Assembly (NCBI GenBank): GCA_019115425.1
Contig: DXDO01000156.1
Span: 1 to 13,583, forward strand
Reading direction: 5' to 3'
From: Candidatus Agathobaculum merdigallinarum
GTDB lineage: Bacteria > Bacillota > Clostridia > Oscillospirales > Butyricicoccaceae
DNA: 13,583 bases
The translations under genes were made by a program, and so were the position numbers. The notes beneath the pieces were generated by a model. That model saw only the letters and a list, made by a program, of their open reading frames with translations, did not search any database and was not told the DNA's origin. Shown piece after piece: positions 1 to 6,893 of the stretch (position 1 is the first letter of the stretch; each line of letters starts with the position of its first letter).

Positions 1-1999
1 AATAGCGGATCACGACCGAATCAGAATAGGAATATCGATCAGAATGTTCTTCCATATAATCTTGCTGCTCGTCTGCTGACAACTCATCCCAAGGCGTACC
101 ATTTACCGCATCCGGCGGATTAAATTCACCTTTGATGCGGCTGCTCGAACCGATACCATAAATCCAGCTGTCACCGGTCACATCGCCCAGCACAATATTC
201 GTCACCGTACCGGCGCTGTCGGCAACCGTGTATCGAATATCGCTCGCCGGTATGCTCGTTAAATCAATGTCCGATACCGAGATTGCCGAAAGCGGTGCAC
301 CCGATATGACCTCTTCATACACGCGCACCTTTGGCGATACCGTGCGGTCGCCCAGCTTGCCCTCCGGAATCGCCCAACTGCCGGACGCCTTGCCGGAAAG
401 ATCGCGCCGTGTCAGCGAAGCGGTTCCGTTTGAGGACTGCCCCACCGTAACCAGACGTCCCATAAAGCTGCTCAGATCCTCTTCACTCACGGCAATTTCA
501 CGAAGTGTCAAGCCGTTCATCAGAGAAATGGTGGCCTTATTGCCGTCAATACCGGTCACAATACCCTGCATATCCGCGCTAACCGCACTTCTGGGGAAGG
601 CGGCCGCCACATCGCCCGCCGCGTTAAACAGCAGCGTGATCATATCGTTCAGCTTGATATCCTGGAATGTCGCGGCGGCACTGTCGGAGATGGCATAGGT
701 CTGTCCGTACATCGTCACCGACTGCGGATAGCTGAAAGTCGGCGTACCCTCGGTATACCGTCCGCTGAGTTTTGCGTCGGAAACCAGCGCCTGCCGATTG
801 GCGGCGTCCAGCGTCACAACATCGTATTTCTTCAGCTTTGTGCGATCGACGGTCACACCGTTCTTGATGATTGCATACTCCGCCGGAATATTGGGGGAAG
901 TCGCAAGGCCATAGACAAAGGAGTTATCCGTCCCCGCCGAAACCCTTGGCAATACTGCCATAAGAATTTGCGAACCATATTCGTCATAATAGACTGTCAG
1001 TGTGTCATCCGGCTGAATACCGGACCACATTTCCGCAAACGAACTCAGCGTGTGCCCTTCTCGGGAGATATACAGATCCGCATCGCGGTCCGGACGAAGG
1101 GTTTGGGTTTCCGTTTCAATGCGGTCTGCCGAGACGCTGGTAACCGTATAGGTTTCCGTCCGGTTCCCATTGGGAATGATGCCCAGCGCTGCATTGTTCT
1201 CACCCTTACCGATGACAATGGTGCCGTAAACGCCGATCGAACTGCTGTCCAACGTACCGGACGTTCTGCGCGGCGTTTTGCTGACCGCTCCGTTTTCATA
1301 GAAGATCGCCTCATTCGGTGCAAGCGAGCTGTCCGTTTCGCTGGTCGCAAGCAGTATGCAGTCCTTGATGGTCGAGGAAGCGACCTTATCCAGCAGCATG
1401 CCGCCCTCTTCGCCCTTAATCGTAGCGCCCAGTGTGTTGAGCAGCATAACGGCCGCATCCGAGCGCTTGACCGCAGCCTTGGGGTCCGTAATGGAAACGC
1501 CCTCGGTCAGCCCCAGAGATTGCGCACGGGCGATATAATCCGCTGGCCAGAAGGGACCGATATCCGCTTCCGTATAACCCAGCATACGAAGCAGCATGGT
1601 ACATGCCTCACCGAAATTGACTGTATTGTCAGGGCCGAATGTGCCGTCCGCATAGCCGCGGATGATGGCCTGCTCTTTCAGATCCGGATGACGCACAGCC
1701 GCGTTGATATACTGCGACGCCCAATGCGTATTTTTCACATCCGGAAAAATCGTATAGCTGCCATAGGCGCTGACATCGGTAAAGCCCATAGCCGTTACCG
1801 CCATTTTACAAAACTGCGCGCGGGTCAGCGAACCGTTTGGATTAAACTGGTTATTCCCCATGCCCTGCATGATGCCAAGCGAATCCAAAATGGCTGCCGC
1901 CTGTGCCACCTCGCTGTCCGAAATATCCGAAAACGCGGCGGACGCAGGCGCAAGCGTAAAGACCAGCGCCATACCAATGCTGATTAACCGTTTTTTCAT
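1..1999 (-). CDS. Secreted S-layer homology (SLH) domain protein, partial at the window edge
   Basis: My translation of the minus strand from the ATG at 1999 stays open for 666 codons to base 2, so the C-terminus lies outside the window. Residues 1-22 are a signal peptide: KKR, a hydrophobic core, then a likely cut after APASA. Three SLH modules follow, at about 23-73, 84-143 and 149-192, with typical pieces such as LTRAQF and GYADGTFGPD. SLH modules usually bind pyruvylated secondary cell-wall polymers, so the protein should sit on the outer wall. The rest (about 193-666) is rich in short predicted beta strands, with recurrent Thr, Ser, Asp and Gly; I recognise no catalytic motif. The start follows GGGAGGTAGGAAGAA, and the gene begins 15 bases after the permease stop. 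It is therefore probably the fourth gene of the export operon. It could be an exported client or a wall-side partner of the transporter; the sequence does not decide. Confidence 0.9.
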   Translation of the reverse strand, partial: MKKRLISIGMALVFTLAPASAAFSDISDSEVAQAAAILDSLGIMQGMGNNQFNPNGSLTRAQFCKMAVTAMGFTDVSAYGSYTIFPDVKNTHWASQYINAAVRHPDLKEQAIIRGYADGTFGPDNTVNFGEACTMLLRMLGYTEADIGPFWPADYIARAQSLGLTEGVSITDPKAAVKRSDAAVMLLNTLGATIKGEEGGMLLDKVASSTIKDCILLATSETDSSLAPNEAIFYENGAVSKTPRRTSGTLDSSSIGVYGTIVIGKGENNAALGIIPNGNRTETYTVTSVSADRIETETQTLRPDRDADLYISREGHTLSSFAEMWSGIQPDDTLTVYYDEYGSQILMAVLPRVSAGTDNSFVYGLATSPNIPAEYAIIKNGVTVDRTKLKKYDVVTLDAANRQALVSDAKLSGRYTEGTPTFSYPQSVTMYGQTYAISDSAAATFQDIKLNDMITLLFNAAGDVAAAFPRSAVSADMQGIVTGIDGNKATISLMNGLTLREIAVSEEDLSSFMGRLVTVGQSSNGTASLTRRDLSGKASGSWAIPEGKLGDRTVSPKVRVYEEVISGAPLSAISVSDIDLTSIPASDIRYTVADSAGTVTNIVLGDVTGDSWIYGIGSSSRIKGEFNPPDAVNGTPWDELSADEQQDYMEEHSDRYSYSDSVVIRY

Positions 2000-2014
2000 T
2001 TCTTCCTACCTCCC

Positions 2015-3262
2015 TTATTGGGTGCGCAGCGCATCGACCGGCTGCAGATTGGATGCCTTGTTTGCCGGATACAATCCGAAAATGATCCCCAGCAGCGCGG
2101 AGAACAGGAATGCGCCTATGATCAGCGCAGGCGATGGCAGCACGGTAAAATGCTCGACGACCGGCATATAAGCATCCTGCAGCTGCCCGAGCAGCATATT
2201 GCCGAGTATCGCTGACAAAAAGCATCCCAACACGATCCCGATAATACCGCCGAAGCACGATACAACAGCCGCTTCGATCAAAAACTGCCCGATAATGTCG
2301 CGCTTACGCGCGCCGATTGCCATACGAATGCCGATCTCCCGGGTACGCTCGGTAACCGATACCAGCATAATGTTCATAATGCCGATACCGCCCACCAGAA
2401 GCGAAATGCTCGCAATGCCGCCGCCCAGAAACGCCAGCATATTGGTTGACGATTCGGACTGCTCCTGCCACTCGCTGTTGGAATATGCGCTGAAGTAGCC
2501 GCCGTTGTTTTCACACCGGCTCTGCATAAATTCGGGCAGCAGGGTATTGGTCAGCTCGGAGATATCCTCCTTATTCGCGGCTTTGATGACATATTGCTTG
2601 TCTGATATGCCGCTCATGCTCATCATACTGCTCTGCAGAGTATAGGGCATGACGATCATCTGATCCTCGGTATTGAGCTTGCCGTCATATTTTCCTTCAT
2701 ACACACCGATGATCTCAAAGCTCTTGCCGCCGATGCGGATTTTCTGCCCCAGCGGGCTCATAGCGCCGAAAAAGTATTTCCGAATGGTTTCGCCGATCAC
2801 ACATACCCTCGCGCGGCTGTTGCAGTCCGTTTCAGAAATATCCCTGCCGACAGAAATGGTGTGGCTTGTCACCTCACCATAATCCTGATTGCCAAAATAC
2901 ATGTAGGTATAGCTATTTTCATTGCTCAGCGTCTGTGCACGGTATTGAATCCCGTTGCTCTGCCAGTCATAATACGTGGTCTGCGGCGACCAGGCAGCAA
3001 CCTTATCCGAAAGCTCCGTATCCAGATACTCCTCAAAGTCCTCCCAGTCATTACTTTTTGCGCCCCAGCCGCTAACGTCGATGCGGTTGACGCCCATGGC
3101 CTCATATTGAAGCCGCTGCAGCTTGCTGGTACCCTGAATGGAGGCGACGATGGCGATCACCGAAGCTACGCCAATGATGATGCCCAGCATGGTCAGGATG
3201 GAGCGCACCTTATTGTTCATGATGGACTTGAACGCCATACGCACGGTCTGCATCCAGTTCAT
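2015..3262 (-). CDS. MacB-type ABC transporter permease (FtsX-like fold)
   Basis: This 415-residue protein has the MacB/FtsX permease layout. A cytoplasmic N-terminal stretch leads into one membrane helix (about 21-42), followed by a large extracytoplasmic MacB-PCD-like domain (about 43-272). Three more helices follow at about 275-300, 326-355 and 374-397. The family hallmark GGIGIMNIMLVSVTERTREI, continuing into GIRMAIGA, spans about 291-318; this is the loop that contacts the ATPase. The ending YPANKASNLQPVDALR is also typical. Members act as mechanotransmitters: ATP use in the cytoplasm drives motions outside, moving antibiotics, peptides or lipoproteins rather than threading solute through a channel. 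Its ATG overlaps the ATPase stop as ATGA, and its ribosome binding site is the G-rich tail of the ATPase gene. The substrate cannot be read from the sequence. Confidence 0.95.
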   Translation of the reverse strand: MNWMQTVRMAFKSIMNNKVRSILTMLGIIIGVASVIAIVASIQGTSKLQRLQYEAMGVNRIDVSGWGAKSNDWEDFEEYLDTELSDKVAAWSPQTTYYDWQSNGIQYRAQTLSNENSYTYMYFGNQDYGEVTSHTISVGRDISETDCNSRARVCVIGETIRKYFFGAMSPLGQKIRIGGKSFEIIGVYEGKYDGKLNTEDQMIVMPYTLQSSMMSMSGISDKQYVIKAANKEDISELTNTLLPEFMQSRCENNGGYFSAYSNSEWQEQSESSTNMLAFLGGGIASISLLVGGIGIMNIMLVSVTERTREIGIRMAIGARKRDIIGQFLIEAAVVSCFGGIIGIVLGCFLSAILGNMLLGQLQDAYMPVVEHFTVLPSPALIIGAFLFSALLGIIFGLYPANKASNLQPVDALRTQ

Positions 3263-4017
3263 GTGCCACTCCCCCCCTTCACAGGCGCATCCGAGATGAT
3301 ATGACCATCCTGTATGGTGACAATGCGTCTTGCCATCTGTGCAAGGTGGTTGTCATGGGTGATCAGGATGATCGAGGTGCCCTGCTCGTTGAGCGCGGTG
3401 AGCTGTTTCATGATATCCAGACCCGAGGCCGAATCCAGGTTGCCGGTCGGCTCGTCCGCCATAATGATCGGCGGCTTGGCGGCGACGGCACGCGCGATCG
3501 CAACACGCTGCTGCTGACCGCCCGACATTTCACCTGGCCGGTGATCCATGCGCTTTTCCAGACCAACTGAAGTCAGCGCGTCCACCGCCAGCTGACGGCG
3601 CTCCTCTTTCCCAAGACCGCGGTAGATAAGCGGCAGCTCGACATTTTCCAGTGCAGTGAGCGCGGGAATCAGGTTAAACCCCTGAAAGATAAACCCGATC
3701 TCGCGGTTTCGAATGCCGGAAAGCACGGAGGGCTTCATATCGCTGACCGCCTGCCCATTCAGACTGTATGTTCCGTAGGTAGGGATATCCAGGCAGCCGA
3801 GGATATTCATCAGCGTAGACTTTCCCGAACCGGACTGCCCTAAAATGCACAGAAATTCGCCCCATTCTACCGTCAGCGAGATATTATCGAGCGCACGGAC
3901 CTCGTTTTCCCTGCCCTCGTTGTAAATTTTGCTCATCTGCCGCACATCGATCAGCAGACCGGAATTCTCCCTTTCCCGCGTCATTTCCTCGGTCTGCGGC
4001 GCTTTTTTACCAAACAT
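3259..4017 (-). CDS. ABC transporter ATP-binding protein, MacB/LolD class
   Basis: From the chosen ATG at 4017 this is a 252-residue nucleotide-binding domain. It shows Walker A GQSGSGKST (60-68), the Q-loop in FIFQGFNL (Gln112), the signature MSGGQQQR (164-171), Walker B IIMADEPTGNLD (184-195, catalytic Glu189) and the switch His221 in ITHD. The wording around Walker A and B is that of the LolD/MacB/FtsE group. It should power the permease that overlaps it by 4 bases. I prefer 4017 to the in-frame ATG at 4035. GAGGAGGG, placed 5 bases before 4017, is an excellent ribosome binding site, and the upstream choice would overlap the adaptor gene. The preceding stop at 4028-4030 lies inside this site, suggesting translational coupling. 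The first 20 residues are a polar extension before the ATPase core. The C-terminus is a short Gly-rich tail encoded by the G7 run. Confidence 0.95.
   Translation of the reverse strand: MFGKKAPQTEEMTRERENSGLLIDVRQMSKIYNEGRENEVRALDNISLTVEWGEFLCILGQSGSGKSTLMNILGCLDIPTYGTYSLNGQAVSDMKPSVLSGIRNREIGFIFQGFNLIPALTALENVELPLIYRGLGKEERRQLAVDALTSVGLEKRMDHRPGEMSGGQQQRVAIARAVAAKPPIIMADEPTGNLDSASGLDIMKQLTALNEQGTSIILITHDNHLAQMARRIVTIQDGHIISDAPVKGGSGT
3271..3277 (-). promoter_or_regulatory. G7 run: permease ribosome binding site and possible slippery site
   Basis: On the coding strand the last ATPase codons read AAG GGG GGG AGT GGC ACA TGA. The seven Gs lie 8 bases before the permease ATG at 3262 and can serve as its Shine-Dalgarno sequence. 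In the ATPase frame they also fit the X-XXY-YYZ slippery pattern as G-GGG-GGG. A -1 slip, or a transcript with eight Gs, would read on through GAG TGG CAC ATG straight into the permease frame with no stop between. The ribosome-binding role is likely; slippage is inference. Confidence 0.5.
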
Positions 4018-4021
4018 AGCG

Positions 4022-4029
4022 CCCTCCTC
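4022..4029 (-). promoter_or_regulatory. Ribosome binding site that fixes the ATPase start
   Basis: The coding strand reads GAGGAGGG, then GCGCT, then ATG at 4017. The site overlaps the TGA stop of the adaptor gene, so a ribosome finishing the adaptor is well placed to restart. This is why 4017 is preferred to the upstream ATG at 4035. Confidence 0.75.
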
Positions 4030-5947
4030 AGCCAACCGCTACGCCCATATCCATGCTCATATCCGCATAGAGATCCTGCGGGCCGGCCAGATACACGGTT
4101 GTGCCTTCTTCAATGCCCCAGAGGATTTCGGTATTTGTCGAATCCGAAATACCGATTTCGACCGGCACCAGAGAATACTCAGGCGGAATATCCTCTGTTC
4201 CCTCAGGAATCGGCAGCGTTTCTTCAAACGGGATCTCCTGACCATTTTCATCGACAAGCGGCTTGGCAAAGACAGCCGTGCCATTCTCTGTGTTGACAAT
4301 CGCGCGGGAGGGCACTGTCAGGCAATCCATCGAGGAAGCGGTAGTGATCTGGTAGTCCACCATCATGCCGCTGTAAATCGACTGGCCCTCAATCGGATCA
4401 ATGGAAATTACCGCGCGGAAGGTTGGCATACTGCCCTGTCCGCCGCTCTCTCCCTGCGTCGGCTCAAGCGCGACCGAATCCACCATGCCGGTCAGCGTGA
4501 GCTGAGAGCCGTCATAGGTATACATATTCATCACAGCGGGCTGACCTTCCTGCACGGCGCCGACGTCAGTTGACATCACATCCGCATTTACCACAATGTC
4601 ATTCAGATCGGCCACGACAACCAGCGCATCCGCTCCCGTGACTTCCTGATCTTCCACCACGTTCAGACTGACGACCACGCCGTCGATCGGCGATTTGACG
4701 CGGGAGTCCTCAATCAGCTTGCGCAGCTCCGCAATCCGCGCCTGCTTTTCTGAAACCTGGCGCTGCGCAGACGTAACACCGTTGCGCGCCGTCGTGACAC
4801 CGTTCTGCGCATTGCGGACTTCGTCCTGCGCGGTATCGCTGGATAGACGCATAATGGTCGCGCCGCTGCTGTAGCTATAATAATCGATGCCGTTCACGGC
4901 GGTTATCTCCCCGCCGACCTGTACAGTTACCGCTTCTTCGCGGTTATACTCCAGCGTGCCGGACCCTGCGGGATATACGGTTCCAGCATTGCCGGCAGAA
5001 ACCGTAGCGGTGGCCGACATCCCCTTGGTCAGCGTGCCCGCATTATTAACCGAAATCACAACGCGGAACACTTTCACACCTTCGGTTGTAACGCGCTCGG
5101 TTTTTTCAACAGAGGAAACCGAACCGGTGACCTCGCTCATGGCAGCGGGAATGGACACAGTCGCGGACTGCCCCGGCTGAATATCATTAATGTAGGCAGA
5201 GCTGAAATACAGCGACAGTTTCATCGTGCTGTCGTCCACCATATAGCCGATCACTTCACCCTCGCTCACCTGCTGGCCCACGCGATAGGTTGTGCTGTTG
5301 CCCTCTGAATCGGCAGCGGGGATAATCTTACCCGTAAAGGGCGCGGTGATATTCAGCTTGCCAAGCTGGTTCTGCGCAGTGTTCAAAACACCCTGCGCAC
5401 GGGTTACCTCTGCCCGCGCTTCGTTTACGGCGCGCTGAGCGTCAACCAGCTCATTCTGTGCGGTTTGCAGCTCCTCGCGCGTTTCGGTTGGGTTGACAAC
5501 AAGCAATTCATCGCCGGCCTTCACCTCGTCGCCGACCTCAACCAGCACCTCGGTGACCGTACCCTTCAAATCGCGGCCAAGCTCCTCGCGTTTTTTGGCC
5601 GCCGTAATGCCGCTTCCCTCAATGTAGGTTTCCAACATGCCACGGGTGGCAACAGCTGTTGTATTGGCGGCCTCCTCCGTTCTGGCATCGCGTGTTTTGA
5701 ACACAAGGAAGATGCCCGCCGCAATCAAAATTGCAATAACGGCAACACCGATTCCGATGCGAATATTTTTGCTCAGCCTGCTCTTTTTCCGATTCATTTT
5801 GTCGGCGTACTTGTTGCGTTTCGGCGGCTCTCCCCCGGTAGATCCCTCTGCCGCAGCGGCACTGGCAGCTACATTGCTGCCTGCCTTCGCCACGTGCGCG
5901 CCGCCCTTTTCAACCTTTTGCTTCTGCTGCTTGTTTTCTTCGCTCAT
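4028..5947 (-). CDS. HlyD-family membrane fusion protein with two tandem hairpin/lipoyl units
   Basis: This 639-residue protein is the periplasmic-adaptor-like (MacA/HlyD) partner of the exporter. A 60-residue charged cytoplasmic tail leads into one membrane helix (about 64-83). Unit 1 has a first lipoyl half (about 126-152), a coiled-coil hairpin rich in Ala, Gln and Glu (about 153-195) and a second lipoyl half opening TAPFTGKIIP (about 201-240), then a beta-barrel region. Unit 2 repeats the plan: a half-domain (about 340-369), a second hairpin (about 371-415) and KSPIDGVVVSLNV (about 418-430). A further barrel and membrane-proximal region follow to the end. Common MacA-type adaptors have one unit and about 370-400 residues. 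An acidic, Pro-rich insert lies at about 565-592, and the last residues include the Met-rich MSMDMG. AGAAAGGA lies 9 bases before the ATG. In a Gram-positive cell it would reach into the wall rather than to an outer-membrane pore. Confidence 0.93.
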   Translation of the reverse strand: MSEENKQQKQKVEKGGAHVAKAGSNVAASAAAAEGSTGGEPPKRNKYADKMNRKKSRLSKNIRIGIGVAVIAILIAAGIFLVFKTRDARTEEAANTTAVATRGMLETYIEGSGITAAKKREELGRDLKGTVTEVLVEVGDEVKAGDELLVVNPTETREELQTAQNELVDAQRAVNEARAEVTRAQGVLNTAQNQLGKLNITAPFTGKIIPAADSEGNSTTYRVGQQVSEGEVIGYMVDDSTMKLSLYFSSAYINDIQPGQSATVSIPAAMSEVTGSVSSVEKTERVTTEGVKVFRVVISVNNAGTLTKGMSATATVSAGNAGTVYPAGSGTLEYNREEAVTVQVGGEITAVNGIDYYSYSSGATIMRLSSDTAQDEVRNAQNGVTTARNGVTSAQRQVSEKQARIAELRKLIEDSRVKSPIDGVVVSLNVVEDQEVTGADALVVVADLNDIVVNADVMSTDVGAVQEGQPAVMNMYTYDGSQLTLTGMVDSVALEPTQGESGGQGSMPTFRAVISIDPIEGQSIYSGMMVDYQITTASSMDCLTVPSRAIVNTENGTAVFAKPLVDENGQEIPFEETLPIPEGTEDIPPEYSLVPVEIGISDSTNTEILWGIEEGTTVYLAGPQDLYADMSMDMGVAVG

Positions 5948-6034
5948 AAGTAGTAGTCCTTTCTATGCTCTATCCTAAGTGGTTGGGGTTTCTCCACACC
6001 ATTTTCCGCCGTTTGGCGTTTGATGAAATTCAAC

Positions 6035-6544
6035 TTATGTCAATAGCCTTTCGAAGAAATCGCGAACCTTTTCGGCAAGCCCGTCCAGCGGGCCGTCGTT
6101 TAGGAAAACGCCGTCATAGGCATACGCCGTAACGCCGTCGTCCGAACGGTTGCCCAACGGCCCCCGCTCCTGTTCCAGCGCCGGACGCCGCACCAGAACC
6201 GCTTTGCAGCGCTCGCCCGCTGCATTTCGGAAGCGTTCGATCTCTTCCGGTTCTCTGATATGGACGAATAAAATCTGCTGATCGTTCCGCAGGAAATCCT
6301 CAAGCTGCGCCGTGCAATATCGAAACGGCAGATCATTGAATTGCGTACAAATTTCTTTCAGTTGGGAAAGGAAACGCCGTGAAGCGGGTGTTTTGATCCC
6401 GTCCCAGCCGGCCGCACGCGCCACATCGAGAATGGGGGTGATCGACGAAATGTTCTGCACCTTCCAAAAACGGGCGGCCATATCACATACGGTGTCTTTT
6501 CCGACGCCGCCGCTGCCGTTGATGACGAATATATGCTTATCCAA
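6035..6544 (-). CDS. Uncharacterised small P-loop kinase, dNMP kinase/dephospho-CoA kinase-like
   Basis: The likely product has 169 residues. It opens with beta strand HIFVI and Walker A NGSGGVGKDT (9-18). The GKDT ending, with Asp where Ser or Thr is usual, is shared with phage T4-type deoxynucleoside monophosphate kinases. Other landmarks are SRRFLSQLKE (55-64), FVHIREPEEIERF (93-105), the basic LVRR (117-120) and the C-terminal VFLNDGPLDGL (146-155). I recognise this as a recurrent clostridial hypothetical kinase but know no assigned substrate. The open frame reaches back to an ATG at 6862, but that would run through the arg terminator and the promoter. The TTG at 6544 follows GGGGGTG at a normal distance and puts the P-loop at the N-terminus as in relatives; the adjacent TTG at 6547 is an alternative. 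The gene has its own promoter and lies 87 bases before the export operon in the same direction. Confidence 0.8.
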   Translation of the reverse strand: MDKHIFVINGSGGVGKDTVCDMAARFWKVQNISSITPILDVARAAGWDGIKTPASRRFLSQLKEICTQFNDLPFRYCTAQLEDFLRNDQQILFVHIREPEEIERFRNAAGERCKAVLVRRPALEQERGPLGNRSDDGVTAYAYDGVFLNDGPLDGLAEKVRDFFERLLT

Positions 6545-6578
6545 CAAAACACCCCCGCAAAAACGCTCTGGCGTATGT

Positions 6579-6607
6579 ATTTTAACACAATATATGGGGT
6601 TTTGCAA
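6579..6607 (-). promoter_or_regulatory. Sigma-A-type promoter of the kinase gene
   Basis: On the minus strand a -35 box TTGCAA (6607-6602) is followed by exactly 17 bases and a -10 box TAAAAT (6584-6579). Each box has one or two differences from the TTGACA and TATAAT consensus. Transcription would begin near 6572, giving a leader of roughly 28 bases before the TTG at 6544. I see no operator palindrome overlapping the promoter. Since the 87-base gap after the kinase shows no clear promoter or terminator, this promoter might also feed the export operon. Confidence 0.7.
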
Positions 6608-6779
6608 GTTTTCTCCCAGACAATATGTTTCAATAATTGCAGGCATATATTCGCTACCGGAGGACAAGAAAATAAAGCTGATGAAACAGATTTGTATGCT
6701 GTAGCAGAGCAGCAACATTTTCCTTATCGGTATTGCCTTGCGGCGGATTGTTCCATTCGCTTGCATGCCCTGTTCTTTG

Positions 6780-6829
6780 AAAAAGAAAACAGCACGCAGC
6801 AGCGAAAATTCGCTCTGCGTGCTGTTTTT
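6780..6829 (-). terminator. Rho-independent terminator of the arg operon, probably bidirectional
   Basis: The plus strand shows AAAACAGCACGCAG (6786-6799), a bulged C, AGCGAA, a two-base AA loop, TTCGCT (6809-6814) and CTGCGTGCTGTTTT (6815-6828). This is a 20-base-pair stem with one bulge. Minus-strand transcripts end in GTTTTCTTTTTC after the stem, so this closes the operon about 65 bases past argF. The A-rich and T-rich flanks on both sides mean it could also stop plus-strand transcripts. Confidence 0.92.
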
Positions 6830-6893
6830 GCTTGTCGCGATACCGCCAAAGCCGCTGATCATGCGGCATTGCGCAAGTATCCGCTCTTTTCGT

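Larger units (their letters stand above)
6545..6893. other. Intergenic region between argF and the kinase gene
   Basis: This 349-base stretch holds the arg operon terminator (about 6780-6829) and the kinase promoter (6579-6607). Between them, 6608-6780 is AT-richer than the flanking genes, and I see no gene, repeat or RNA there that I can support. Open frames that cross it only extend the kinase frame upstream or lie antisense. Confidence 0.7.

Noticed and set aside
968..1987. 339-codon plus-strand open frame
   Set aside because: It is antisense to the SLH protein, which has a signal peptide, three SLH modules and a good ribosome binding site. The plus-strand product looks like low-complexity Arg-rich shadow sequence.
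1..1999. Truncated pseudogene of an SLH protein
   Set aside because: The frame is open without interruption to the window edge, so the missing stop is an effect of the window boundary, not evidence of a broken gene.
6007..6018. Terminator after the kinase gene
   Set aside because: The CGCC/GGCG stem is only four base pairs with no following T-run.
6545..6862. N-terminal extension of the kinase frame back to an ATG at 6862
   Set aside because: The extension would be read through the arg terminator and the kinase promoter and would move the P-loop far from the N-terminus. It looks like chance open frame.
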